Below the pieces are notes generated by a model. It was not told the DNA's origin. It did no database searches and saw nothing but the letters and a program-made list of their open reading frames with translations. Source: Holophagales bacterium (lineage in GTDB: Bacteria; Acidobacteriota; Thermoanaerobaculia; Multivoradales; Multivoraceae). From it: a stretch of DNA of 64,000 nucleotides. Shown here piece by piece: positions 7,903 to 16,324 of this stretch; the stretch's first letter is position 1, and each line of letters begins with the position of its first letter. The stretch lies in contig VXSP01000025.1 of NCBI GenBank assembly GCA_009837885.1, forward strand, positions 1-64,000, read 5' to 3'. The translations under genes and the position numbers were made by a program.

Positions 7903-8781
7903 TCAGCCGGCCCGGCGCTCGGCGAGGCCGCTCAGGATGGAGTCGGCGGCGGCCTCGATCGCGCGGACCGCCGGCCCCCGCGGCAACTCGGGGTCGCCGG
8001 CATCGGAGGCCGCGGCCAGTCGCGGATCGAACGGTATCGAAGCGAGCACCGGGAGTCCAAGCCCGGGTGTCGTGCCGGCAGGGCCGTCGAACAGGGTCTT
8101 CACCTCGTCACAGCTTCCGCAGTAGTAGCCGCTCATGTTCTCGATCACGCCGAGCGTCAGGTTCGGGGTTCGCCGCAGCGCGGCGGCCGAACGCGCCACG
8201 ACGCCTCGGGCCAGTGCGGTCGGAATGGAGACGAGGACGAAACGGGCTCCCGGCCCCAGGACCTCGGCGTACTGAAGCGTGCGCTCGGCGCCTGGCGGCA
8301 GGTCGACCAGGAGCACGTCGAGGCGTCCCCAGTCGACCAGGCCGAGCAACTGCTGGAACAGGTTGAACTCGCGGGTGGCGCGCCAGACGTGGGAGTCTCC
8401 GCGGGCGACGCTGGCGAAGTCCAGGTCCTCCGATTCGGGCACTGCGGAGCCCATCGACACGACGCCGAGTCCGGTCGCGGTGCGCGGCAGTGCCATGCCG
8501 CGCCCGCCTGGAAGCAAAGCCGCGTTCTCGAGGCCGGCCAGGCGGGCCTGGCAGGGGCCATTCAGGTCGGCGTCGAGGACGGCGCAGCGGTGGCCGCGGC
8601 GCTCCATCGCGAGGGCCAGTTGCATCGTCAGCGTGCTCTTGCCGACGCCGCCCTTGCCCGAACCGATGGCGACGATGTATTCGATCCCGGCCAGGGCCTC
8701 GGCGATGCGCTCGCGCTGCCGGCCGACCTGGCCGGCGATGTCGGAACCGCCGTCCTCGATCAGGTCGAAGTAGCTCTTCAT
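7903..8781 (-). CDS. Mrp/NBP35-type P-loop ATPase (iron-sulfur carrier-like)
   Basis: 292 residues from the ATG at 8781 (MKSYFDLIEDG). The deviant Walker A GSGKGGVGKST is characteristic of MinD/Mrp ATPases. VLDADLNGPCQ and VLLVDLPPGAE match the family's switch motifs. MSGYYCGSCDE supplies the CxxC that in ApbC/Mrp homologues bridges an iron-sulfur cluster at the dimer interface. The N-terminal MIP18/DUF59 domain found in many bacterial Mrp proteins is absent. It likely delivers iron-sulfur clusters or another cofactor in the cytoplasm. Its placement beside a radical SAM protein with several clusters, in a block that also encodes an iron-sulfur respiratory subunit, supports this. Confidence 0.88.
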   Translation of the reverse strand: MKSYFDLIEDGGSDIAGQVGRQRERIAEALAGIEYIVAIGSGKGGVGKSTLTMQLALAMERRGHRCAVLDADLNGPCQARLAGLENAALLPGGRGMALPRTATGLGVVSMGSAVPESEDLDFASVARGDSHVWRATREFNLFQQLLGLVDWGRLDVLLVDLPPGAERTLQYAEVLGPGARFVLVSIPTALARGVVARSAAALRRTPNLTLGVIENMSGYYCGSCDEVKTLFDGPAGTTPGLGLPVLASIPFDPRLAAASDAGDPELPRGPAVRAIEAAADSILSGLAERRAG

Positions 8782-8806
8782 CGCGGTAGAAAGAGTAACA
8801 AGGCCT

Positions 8807-9718
8807 TCAGGCGGGCGCTGCGTCGTTCTCGTAGCGAGTTGTTCTGGCGCCGGGTCTGAAGCCGACCTGCTCGATGAGGCCGGCGGGGACTTCCGACGGA
8901 TGGACCCGCGGCATGTGGAGCGGACGCCCGGCGCGGTCCGAGGCGACGGCGAGCAGCGGGCGCACCAGCGCGGGAACGGGCATCTTGCCGCCGAGGGCGA
9001 GCACCTCGAGCGGTGTCCCCGGCGGCGGGGTCGCCAGGAAGGGCAGGGGATTCTCCGCGTCGCCGTCGCCCCGGTGGAGCAGCCAGGCCTCGAAGTCCCG
9101 ATCGGTGGCGATCGCAAGACCTTGCGGCCGGTCGCGGAGGTTCCGGATGCTCTGAGGAGCGCGCTGCCAGCAGCGGTCGAGCTCCGGGACGGCCTCGAAG
9201 TCCTCCTGCGAGACAAGCTCGGCGGCGGCGACATCGGCGACCAGGTCGACGCCACCGACCGGGTCGACGCCGCCGGCCGGCGCCTCGGCCGCGCAGGTGT
9301 AATCGGTCAGGACGTCCCGCCTTGTGAATCCGCAGGCTTCGAAGAAGCGGCGGCCGAGGGCGTCGTCTTCCGGTAGTTCGACAAGCATCAGGGTCGGTTC
9401 GAGGATCGCCATCTTCTGGCTCAGCGAAGTCATCATGTGGCGGCCGTGACCCCGGCGGCGGTGGTCCGGGTGGACGGCGACGTGGAGCACCAGGCTGGCG
9501 ATCGGCTCCCGCTTCGCGGCGATGAGGACGCCGATCGGGTCGGATCCTTCGAAGGCGACCATGCAACTGCTGGTCCAGAGGTTCATCTCACGGCCCAGGC
9601 GCTTCATGTGGTCCACCGTCAGGCGCCAGGGCCGGGCGCCGGCGCCGACGTTGCAGCGCTCGTAGGCGTCGACGATGAGGGGGACGTCGTCCGAACGGCA
9701 GAAACGGTAGGCGGTCAC
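8807..9718 (-). CDS. GNAT-family N-acetyltransferase
   Basis: 303 residues. The N-terminal half (about 1-145) is a GNAT fold. The acetyl-CoA binding motif A is seen as LHVAVHPDHRRRGHGRHMM, and the C-terminal strand as GRRFFEACGFTRRDVLTDY. The second half (about 165-295) is less conserved and ends IEQVGFRPGARTTRYE, similar to the end of a second GNAT fold, so it may be a degenerate tandem GNAT. The acceptor is unknown. It lies 4 bp downstream of the MFS gene and 25 bp upstream of the Mrp ATPase gene, in the same direction. Confidence 0.8.
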   Translation of the reverse strand: MTAYRFCRSDDVPLIVDAYERCNVGAGARPWRLTVDHMKRLGREMNLWTSSCMVAFEGSDPIGVLIAAKREPIASLVLHVAVHPDHRRRGHGRHMMTSLSQKMAILEPTLMLVELPEDDALGRRFFEACGFTRRDVLTDYTCAAEAPAGGVDPVGGVDLVADVAAAELVSQEDFEAVPELDRCWQRAPQSIRNLRDRPQGLAIATDRDFEAWLLHRGDGDAENPLPFLATPPPGTPLEVLALGGKMPVPALVRPLLAVASDRAGRPLHMPRVHPSEVPAGLIEQVGFRPGARTTRYENDAAPA

Positions 9719-9722
9719 CCCG

Positions 9723-11096
9723 CTACTCCGTTGGCGGCGCCGCGGCGGTCGTCAGGCCGGTAGGGGAAGCCGCGGAGCCGCTCGGCTCCCGTGCGGGGAC
9801 TCGGAGAAGCAGGAGGGTCACCATGGAGAAGCCGTACAGGCCGACGAACGTGGTGAAGGCCAGGTCGTAGCTGTGGAAACGATCGTAGACGTAGCCCGCG
9901 AAGGGGACGCCGAGTACCTGGATCGGCAGCAGCATGGGACTCATCAGGCCCATCACCCGGCCAAAGGAGCGGCGGCCGAAGCAGGCCCCTATCAGCGTTC
10001 CCCATAAGGGCATGATGCCGCCCATGCCGAGGCCGAAGACGGCGACGGCGCCGAGAACCGCCGGATAGCTCTCGGCCCCCAGCAGACCGCCGGCGCCGGA
10101 GCCCATCAGGCTGACCGCCAGCCACACGGCGCCGCGACTGCTGAGCCGGTCGCTGATCCAGCCGAACACGACCTTGCCCAGTACTCCCATGGCAGCGATC
10201 GTGGACAGGCAGAAGGCAGCGTCGACGGGCGGAAAGCCCAGGTCCGTCGCGTGGGCGATGATGTGCGTGAGGATGGCGGAGTTGGCGCAAAAGCACATCG
10301 ACACGACGAGGACGATGACCCAGAAGTTGCGGTTCGCCAGCGGCTGCGTCCACTCCAGCCGTGGGCGCCTGGGCGGAGCGCCGTCGGCCGTGGGCAGGGG
10401 CGTCACCGGTTCCACGCCCACCGGTCCCTCCCCGGCCGCGGGCGCCGCGGTCCACTCGCCGGCCAGGGAGGTCGCTGCCCCGTCGGGGTGAAGGCCGATG
10501 TCCTCCGGGCGGTCGATCACCCAGCGTCGGACGGCCGGAAGGACGAAGAGCAGCGTCAGCGCGCCGTAGAGCACGAACGTGCCGCGCCAGCCGATCAGGT
10601 CGATCAGCCGTGTCGCCACGGGCGCCATGACGACGCCCGAGAGCGAGATGCCCATCGTGGCGATGCCGAGAGCCATGGCGCGCTGGCGGACGTACCAGTT
10701 GGCGACCAGGGTGGAGGCGGTCACGCCTCCGATCAGCGCCGCTCCCAGGGCCAGGAAGGTGCCGAGGACGAGGTAGAACTGGATCAGATTCTGGACCGTC
10801 GCGGTCAACAGCAGGCCCAGGGCCAGCAGCCAGGTGCCCGCGGTCATGATCCGTTTCGCGTGGCCCTGGTCCAGGGCGTGGCCCAGGAACGGCGCCACCA
10901 GGCCATTCGTCATGCCAAAGACGGCCACGCCGATGCCGACACCGGTCCGGCCGCCGCCGAACTCGGAGGTCAGGGCGACGAAGAAGGCGCTGAACGAGTA
11001 GAAGCCGAACCCGATGGAGACGAAGAGCGCCAGGAAGGAGACGAAGATGATCTTCCAGCCGTGGAAGGGAGCGTTGGCCGGTGGCGTCCACGTCAT
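9723..11096 (-). CDS. MFS transporter (monocarboxylate/oxalate-formate antiporter-like)
   Basis: 457 residues with about 12 predicted helices: six in the first ~210 residues, a cytoplasmic loop rich in A/P/G (about 205-245), then six more. The start MTWTPPANAPFHGWKIIFVSF has the GWK(I/V) opening common to the monocarboxylate transporter and OxlT-like MFS groups. GTWLLALGLLL and NWYVRQRAMALGIATMG fit the A-motif and helix 5 region. It is an inner-membrane secondary carrier, probably for a small organic anion; the substrate is not readable. The ATG at 11096 is preceded by a hairpin at 11130-11156 that separates it from the amidohydrolase gene. Confidence 0.85.
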   Translation of the reverse strand: MTWTPPANAPFHGWKIIFVSFLALFVSIGFGFYSFSAFFVALTSEFGGGRTGVGIGVAVFGMTNGLVAPFLGHALDQGHAKRIMTAGTWLLALGLLLTATVQNLIQFYLVLGTFLALGAALIGGVTASTLVANWYVRQRAMALGIATMGISLSGVVMAPVATRLIDLIGWRGTFVLYGALTLLFVLPAVRRWVIDRPEDIGLHPDGAATSLAGEWTAAPAAGEGPVGVEPVTPLPTADGAPPRRPRLEWTQPLANRNFWVIVLVVSMCFCANSAILTHIIAHATDLGFPPVDAAFCLSTIAAMGVLGKVVFGWISDRLSSRGAVWLAVSLMGSGAGGLLGAESYPAVLGAVAVFGLGMGGIMPLWGTLIGACFGRRSFGRVMGLMSPMLLPIQVLGVPFAGYVYDRFHSYDLAFTTFVGLYGFSMVTLLLLRVPAREPSGSAASPTGLTTAAAPPTE

Positions 11097-11129
11097 GGTC
11101 GTAGCACGGGCGTTCCGGCCCGCGATCCG

Positions 11130-11156
11130 GGCGCTCGCCGAGAGGTGGCGAGCGCC
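11130..11156 (-). terminator. GC-rich hairpin between the amidohydrolase and MFS genes
   Basis: GGCGCTCGCC (11130-11139) and GGCGAGCGCC (11147-11156) form a perfect 10-bp stem with a 7-base loop, 10 bp after the amidohydrolase stop on the minus strand. No T-run follows. It could be a weak terminator, an mRNA-stability hairpin or an attenuating element inside one transcript. Confidence 0.4.
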
Positions 11157-11166
11157 TGTCCTTCGA

Positions 11167-12063
11167 CTAACCGGCGGTCTGCCCCAGCAGGTCGTCCAGC
11201 TTGAAGACCTCTGCCGCGTTCTCGCGCAGGAACTTCGGCCAGACGTGGTCCCGCAGCGGCAGGTCGTCCATCTCCGTGAAGATGCGCTCGTAGGAGAGGC
11301 CGGGGAAGTAGCCCGCGTACATGAACTTGTTTGGTCCCCGCTTGTTCGCGAACTCGATCACGTTGCGGGGGTAGTGCTTGGGCGCCCAGGCCGAGGGGGA
11401 GTAGTAGAGGTTGGGCCACTTGAGCATCAGCTTGACGCAGAGGTCGGTCCAGGGATCGCCGCCGTGCCGCATGACGACCCGGAGCTCGGGGAAGAACCAG
11501 GCGACTTCGTCGAGCAGACCGGGATGCTGGCACTTGTAGGGGACGCGCGGCCCCGGCACCCCGACCAGCATGTTGATCGGGATGTCCAGTTCGACGCACT
11601 TGGCGTAGATCGGGTAGAAGCGCTTGTCGTCGATCGGCACCTGGGGGTAGGCCAGGCACGGCGCGGCCGACGCGGCGCGGATCGCGGGGTGGAGGTTGAC
11701 GGTTGCCTCCAGCGCCCGGACGCCGTCCATGCCGGCGTTCGGATCGACGCCGACGGCGCCGAAGAAACGCCCGGGGAACTCTTCGAACACCTTGATCGCC
11801 GGTTCCGGGTTCTGGGCGCTGACGCCGATCTGGGCGATCCGGACGCCGAACGCGTCCATCATCGCGACGACGTCTGCCGCCGTCCAGGCCCTGTCCATGC
11901 GCCGTCCGGCATCCTTGAACAGGTACTGGGCCGGATGGTGTGAGAAGTCCTCCGTCCCGCGGTCCCGGCTGAGCCGGCGCACCGCCTCCATGCCCATGCC
12001 GGCGCCGCCGGCCGGGATGTCGAGAAACAGGTCGACGACGCCGATGTCCCTTGGTCTGCCCAT
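11167..12063 (-). CDS. Amidohydrolase-2-like (TIM-barrel) protein lacking the HxH motif
   Basis: 298 residues from the ATG at 12063. An upstream AGGAG gives it good spacing; a GTG at 12069 that overlaps the previous stop has none. The fold matches PF04909 proteins such as ACMSD and gamma-resorcylate decarboxylase: PGRFFGAVGVDPNAG, YPIYAKCVELDIPINMLVG, LRVVMRHGGDPW, LYYSPSAWAPKHYPRNVIEF and KFMYAGYFPGLSYERI. Members usually begin with a DxHxH metal site. Here the strand reads VVDLFLDIPAGG with no histidine, and the usual His in the middle barrel (..HxG..) is also altered. It may be metal-free, use another site or be non-catalytic. It starts 2 bp after the stop of the beta-propeller lipoprotein gene. 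Confidence 0.72.
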   Translation of the reverse strand: MGRPRDIGVVDLFLDIPAGGAGMGMEAVRRLSRDRGTEDFSHHPAQYLFKDAGRRMDRAWTAADVVAMMDAFGVRIAQIGVSAQNPEPAIKVFEEFPGRFFGAVGVDPNAGMDGVRALEATVNLHPAIRAASAAPCLAYPQVPIDDKRFYPIYAKCVELDIPINMLVGVPGPRVPYKCQHPGLLDEVAWFFPELRVVMRHGGDPWTDLCVKLMLKWPNLYYSPSAWAPKHYPRNVIEFANKRGPNKFMYAGYFPGLSYERIFTEMDDLPLRDHVWPKFLRENAAEVFKLDDLLGQTAG

Positions 12064-12065
12064 GT

Positions 12066-13901
12066 TCACTCCTGGTTCGGTTCCGGGTTGGCGCCTGTGC
12101 TTCCGGCCGCGAGGACGACGACCTCGATGGCGGCCTCACGCGTCGTGACTGCGAGCGTTCGTCCGTCGGGACTCACGCTCGGCTGGAGGGCTCCGATCGC
12201 GCCGGTCGTGACCTGTTCCGTGGCGCCGGTGGGGATCTCCACCCGCCACACCTGGAAGGGCCCGAAGCGGTCGTTGCGCGAGTAGAAGAGCGACGCGCCG
12301 TCGGCGCTCCACTCGGGCGCGCTGTAGGGCTCGCCGTTGGCGAAGGAGAGAACGGCCGTGGGGGTCCCGCCCGCGGCCGGCACCGTGTAGACGGTGACGC
12401 GTCCGTCCTCAAACGAGCGTCCGTAGAAGGCCAGCCGCTCGCCGTCCGGCGAGTAGCGGGCGCCCATCGCATAGCCCTGGAAGCCGTCGAGCGGGACGCG
12501 GACGGGGTCGGCGAGCGCGAGCCCCGTCGCGGGATCGACGGCGATCGTGTACACGGACCCCGGGTTCTCCTCGAGCGGCGGGCCGTGGCTGCTGAAGGCG
12601 AGCGCCCGCCCGTCCGGGCGCCAGTCCGGCTCGCCGGTGTCGGCGCCCGGTCCGAACCGCGTGAGTCGTGTAGGTCGCTCGCTCCCGTCAACCGGGACTA
12701 GCCATATGTCGTCGCTCTGCTCCAGGTGCCCGTGGAAGGCGAGCCACCGGCCGTCGGGCGACCACGCGGCGCCGTAGTCCTCGTGCTCCTCCGAGAGGAG
12801 CGTCCGGACCGTACCCGTCGGGACGCCCTCCGCGTCGAGGTCGACGGCGCCCAGGTCGAAGTCGATGGGCATGCGGAGGCGTCGCCAGGAGAACGTGGTG
12901 AAACCGAGCGCCCCTCCGTCGGGGCGCCAGGAAGGCAGGAAGGCGCTCGTGCCGCTTGCCGTCGTCACCTCGGTAGGTTCTCCTCCGGTCACCGGAACGA
13001 GGCCCACGGCGGTGCGCGTGTGGTACACGCTGAGAGCGACGCGACCATCGGCCAGCGGCGTGGCCGCGAGCACGTCGCGGTCACCGTGCGTCAGCCGTTC
13101 GGGCGGGCCGCCGTCGAGCGGCACGCGCCAGCCGACCAGGAGCGAGTCGTCGGGCCCCGCCGCCGCGAGATAGAGCGCGTCTCCGGTGGGGGACCACTCC
13201 ACGCGGCTGTCCCATCCGAACCGGAAGTCGGCGGCGAGCGTGCGCGTCTCGCCCGTTGCGATCTCCGTCACGGCCAGGTCCGCGCGGTACCCGCCCGCGA
13301 CCTGAAGGTGCGCGACCGATCGCCCGTCGGGGGATCGAACGGGCGCGGCCCATCCTTCCGCGCTCTCGACGAGCACGGTCGCCTGGTCGAGGCCAGGCGC
13401 ATACGCGACCCAGGCGGAGTCTTCGCCCCCCTCGGCATCGGCGGAGTCGTGTCGAAGCGCGGTCACGGTCCCGTCGGGCAGCAGTCGCGGATGGTCGACG
13501 CGGGCGTCCCCGGGATCCACGATGCGCGATTCCTCGCCGGTGGTCGGGTCCAGGGTCCAGACTCCCTGACTCTCGGGCCGGCGGTCGACGTACACGACGC
13601 GCGAACCGTCGGGCGACCAGGTCACCCGGAACCGCTCCGCCGGCGTCGTCGTCAACACGCGGCCGACCCCGGTGGCGACGTCGTAGACCGTCAGCGATCT
13701 GGCGCCCGCGGCAAAGTCGGCGAACACGACCCTGTCGCCGGCAGGCGACGGGATGCCCGGGTAGGCGTCGTAGAGGTCCGTGTGGACGTGTCGCGCGAGC
13801 ACGACATCCGCGACTTCCTCGACGTTGTTCCCGCACGCCGACGCAGCGAGGAGCGGTACCGCCAGCAGCAGACGCTGTGCCTGCGCAGCGTGGACGCGCA
13901 T
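12066..13901 (-). CDS. TolB/PD40-type beta-propeller lipoprotein
   Basis: 611 residues from the ATG at 13901. The signal peptide RLLLAVPLLAASAC has a lipobox and Cys23, so it is a predicted outer-membrane or periplasmic lipoprotein. At least eight PD40/TolB-like blades are visible, each centred on a (S/R)PDG motif, for example SPDGSRVVYVD, SPDGRSVAHLQ, SPDGRWLAFHG, RPDGRALAFSSHG, SPDGERLAFYG and SADGASLFYSRND. No peptidase domain follows, so it is not an S9 peptidase. It is likely a binding scaffold; the partner is unknown. An upstream in-frame extension runs through the repeat at 13898-14012 and encodes low-complexity Arg/Pro/Gly, so it was rejected. The chosen start codon lies inside that repeat's terminal inverted repeat. 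Confidence 0.82.
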   Translation of the reverse strand: MRVHAAQAQRLLLAVPLLAASACGNNVEEVADVVLARHVHTDLYDAYPGIPSPAGDRVVFADFAAGARSLTVYDVATGVGRVLTTTPAERFRVTWSPDGSRVVYVDRRPESQGVWTLDPTTGEESRIVDPGDARVDHPRLLPDGTVTALRHDSADAEGGEDSAWVAYAPGLDQATVLVESAEGWAAPVRSPDGRSVAHLQVAGGYRADLAVTEIATGETRTLAADFRFGWDSRVEWSPTGDALYLAAAGPDDSLLVGWRVPLDGGPPERLTHGDRDVLAATPLADGRVALSVYHTRTAVGLVPVTGGEPTEVTTASGTSAFLPSWRPDGGALGFTTFSWRRLRMPIDFDLGAVDLDAEGVPTGTVRTLLSEEHEDYGAAWSPDGRWLAFHGHLEQSDDIWLVPVDGSERPTRLTRFGPGADTGEPDWRPDGRALAFSSHGPPLEENPGSVYTIAVDPATGLALADPVRVPLDGFQGYAMGARYSPDGERLAFYGRSFEDGRVTVYTVPAAGGTPTAVLSFANGEPYSAPEWSADGASLFYSRNDRFGPFQVWRVEIPTGATEQVTTGAIGALQPSVSPDGRTLAVTTREAAIEVVVLAAGSTGANPEPNQE

Positions 13902-14012
13902 GGAACTGGCCGCCCACTGGGTGCGCCGGCGTCCTCGCCGGCTGCCGCCCAAGGCGGCCGGCAAGCCGCGCCGGCCGGCAGGCCGGCTCCGTCTTGGCGG
14001 CCAGTTCCGTGC
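13898..14012 (+). repeat. 115-bp palindromic element A, copy 1
   Basis: The element is bounded by inverted ends. GGAACTGGCCGCC (13902-13914) pairs with GGCGGCCAGTTCC (13996-14008), extended by GCAT/GTGC outside. The inside is a GC-rich run with nested hairpins, among them GCCGGCG-TCCT-CGCCGGC. An inverted copy of the same 115-bp length is at 21948-22062, and its first inner block recurs at 61890-61917. It lies between the stress-protein and beta-propeller genes and carries the latter's ATG. It has no coding capacity and resembles a REP/MITE-type non-autonomous element. Confidence 0.8.
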
Positions 14013-14063
14013 AAGGCCGCGGGCCATGGCCCACCGATGCCAGGACCGCCGCGGAGACTGCAC

Positions 14064-16256
14064 TCAGGCTTCCGGTTCGCCGGCCTTGCGCTTCTCGTCG
14101 AGGGCCGACATCAGGCCGACCTCGTTCAGGTAGCTGTCGGACTTTGCGACGTAGTTCCCGGCCTTCGCGTCCTTGGCCGCCTCGACCTGGGCTTCGCTTG
14201 CGCCGGCTTCGGCGAGAGCGGAGAAGGGGCATCTGCCGGCCGCGGTCGCGGCCCTGGTTTCCGCCTCGGCAACCGCGCTTGCCTGGGTTCCATCGCCCTG
14301 GCCGATCTCGTAGGCCGCGATCATCTGCTCCATCAGCTCGCGGCCGAGCTCGATGCCCTCCTCGACCGTCTTGATGCCGATCCGGGAGACGTGCTTTTCG
14401 CGGGCCACCAGTTCGACGCGCTCCTGGGTGCGGTCGCGCATGAAGCCGGCGGGAACCCGGAGGATGCGCTCGACGGCTTCGGCGGTCCACTCGTGGGTCG
14501 AGAGCAGCGGAACGCGGTCGTCGTCGCGCGCGATCAGCTTGCGCTCGTCGGCCGGCGCTTCGGCGGCGCCGCCGCCGTTCGCCTCGGTCGCCTGCACGCG
14601 GGCCTCGATCGTCACCGGCTCGCCGGTCTCGTCCTCGATCATCACGCGGGCGAACTCGAAGGTGACGGTCGGCAGCTTGCTCATCCGCGCCTTCTTCTCG
14701 ATCCGCGCCTTGGCGCGGCGGCGCCGGTAGGCGTCCTCGATCGTCTTCAGCGCCAGGCGGGCGTCGGCGGTCCACTTCAGCTTGCGGCCGTCGTAGGTGG
14801 TCTCGACTTCGAGGCCTCCCTCCATCTCAGCGATCCGTTCCAGCATCTCCTCAGTGATCTGCTCGAAGGAGTCGCTGCCGCAGACGCCGCAGCGGACCGG
14901 ATCGGGTTCGGCCGAGGTGACGCCGCACTTGCGGCAGATGAAGGTCGGCCGGCTGCGCGCGAGCTGCAGGGCGATCTTCTCGGCCAGGGCCTCCGTCTCA
15001 CGGGCGGTGTACTTCGGCATGTAGCGGTCCATCGCCTCGTCGAGCACGTCGCTCGAGATCACGCTGTGACCCTGTTCGACCGCCAGGCGGTAGAGGGCGG
15101 TGCGGGCGATGCCCCGCACCTGCTCCGGAACGCGCTTGAAGCGCTCTTCGGCCTCGGGGGTCCAGCGGATGCTCTCCTCGGCCTTGACGTCGAGTTCCGG
15201 GTACTCCAGCCGGGTCGTCAGGAGCAGGTCGCAGGGGCAGGCGCGGAGCAGGTTCTCGGCGTTGCTGCCGAGGCCCGTCTCGCTGTCGTCGCTGTGGACG
15301 CCGACGCGGCCGATGACGAGCATCCAGGGATCGATCTTCCGGGCGTGGTCGAGGACCTTCTGGAACGCCTTGCCGTCGAGGAGCGTCTTCGTCAACTCGA
15401 CGCCGACCTCGGTCGCCATCGTCTCGGCGACGTCCAGGTGGGACTGGTAGATCTGCGCCAGACCGGTGTCGATGATCTCCTCGTGGAGCTGGTTCTGCTC
15501 CTCGAAGCGGAAGATCTTCGCCGCGCGCTCGGTCAGCACGTTGACCACGCCCTTGAACACGGAGTAATGGAGGTAGGGGTCGTAGACCGAGATCGCCTCG
15601 ACCTTCTTGCCGAAGGTTTTCGCCAGGTCGATCGCCGTCATCAGCGCTCCGAAGGACTGGGGCGAGCCGTCGACTCCGACCAGGATCGTGTCGCGGCCGT
15701 CGGCTTCAGCCTCCGCCTGGTGGCCGTTCCCGTTGCCGTTGCCGTTCGTGACTGACGCCTTCACCGGCAGGCGCTTGATGACCAGCACGTCCCGGTCGGC
15801 GGTGCGGGCAACGCGCTCGCAGACCGAGCCGATCTGGGTGTCGCGGACGCGGCCGATACCCATCACGCCGAGCACGGTCAGGTCGTAGCCGGACTCGCGA
15901 ATGTCGCGGACGATTTCGACGTGGTGCTTGCCGTCCATCATCTTCGGCTCGAAGTCGAGACCGGCATCGTCGCAGACCGCCTTCATCGGCTCCAGGTAGC
16001 TCTCCGAAATGAGCTCCAGGCCCATCGTGATCAGCGAGTCGTGGATCTTCCGCTGCCGGTCGAGTTCCGTCTCCTCGAGGTACTCGTCCGGCAGGGTGTA
16101 CTCCATCTGCTTGAAGCGGTAGTCGTGCATGCTGGCCGCGTAGACGTGGCAGCCGACCATCGTGGAGTCGAACTTGCGGCCCAGCTCGACCGCCGAGGCG
16201 ATCGCCTGGTTCGAGTAGTCCGAGTTGTCGACGGGGACGTAGATCGTCTTGTACAT
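14064..16256 (-). CDS. Tandem universal-stress protein with zinc ribbon and PCP_red-like modules
   Basis: 730 residues from the ATG at 16256 (MYKTIYVPVDNSDYSNQAI). Two UspA folds come first: residues 1 to ~145, ending VCERVARTADRDVLVIKRLP, and ~170-320, starting TILVGVDGSPQSFGALMTAI and ending SNAENLLRACPCDLLLTTRL. Next is a PCP_red module (IRWTPEAEERFKRVPEQVRG). A zinc ribbon follows (CRKCG...CGVCG), then two more WTA(D/E)A modules, KWTADARLALKTIEDAYRRR and EWTAEAVERILRVPAGFMRD. Near the C-terminus GRCPFSALAEAG matches the zinc-ribbon protein at 7411-7890. Usp domains bind ATP or act as redox and stress regulators. Its position 68 bp behind the cytochrome genes suggests a role in assembly or regulation of that complex. 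The fusion is unusual. Confidence 0.85.
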   Translation of the reverse strand: MYKTIYVPVDNSDYSNQAIASAVELGRKFDSTMVGCHVYAASMHDYRFKQMEYTLPDEYLEETELDRQRKIHDSLITMGLELISESYLEPMKAVCDDAGLDFEPKMMDGKHHVEIVRDIRESGYDLTVLGVMGIGRVRDTQIGSVCERVARTADRDVLVIKRLPVKASVTNGNGNGNGHQAEAEADGRDTILVGVDGSPQSFGALMTAIDLAKTFGKKVEAISVYDPYLHYSVFKGVVNVLTERAAKIFRFEEQNQLHEEIIDTGLAQIYQSHLDVAETMATEVGVELTKTLLDGKAFQKVLDHARKIDPWMLVIGRVGVHSDDSETGLGSNAENLLRACPCDLLLTTRLEYPELDVKAEESIRWTPEAEERFKRVPEQVRGIARTALYRLAVEQGHSVISSDVLDEAMDRYMPKYTARETEALAEKIALQLARSRPTFICRKCGVTSAEPDPVRCGVCGSDSFEQITEEMLERIAEMEGGLEVETTYDGRKLKWTADARLALKTIEDAYRRRRAKARIEKKARMSKLPTVTFEFARVMIEDETGEPVTIEARVQATEANGGGAAEAPADERKLIARDDDRVPLLSTHEWTAEAVERILRVPAGFMRDRTQERVELVAREKHVSRIGIKTVEEGIELGRELMEQMIAAYEIGQGDGTQASAVAEAETRAATAAGRCPFSALAEAGASEAQVEAAKDAKAGNYVAKSDSYLNEVGLMSALDEKRKAGEPEA

Positions 16257-16324
16257 GGTGCTGTCTCTTGTGTTGACGGAGTGTCGGGTCAGAGAGATTC
16301 TGCTTGTGCCTGGAGAGTTCGGGG

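Noticed and set aside
13902..14063. N-terminal extension of the beta-propeller lipoprotein through the repeat
   Set aside because: The extension is Arg/Pro/Gly repeat translation, would bury the lipoprotein signal peptide, and lacks a ribosome-binding site.
12726..15755. A 1009-codon open frame on the plus strand
   Set aside because: It is antisense to the beta-propeller and Usp/PCP_red genes, has Arg/Gly/Val-rich low-complexity composition and no recognisable domain. Long antisense frames are expected at this G+C content.
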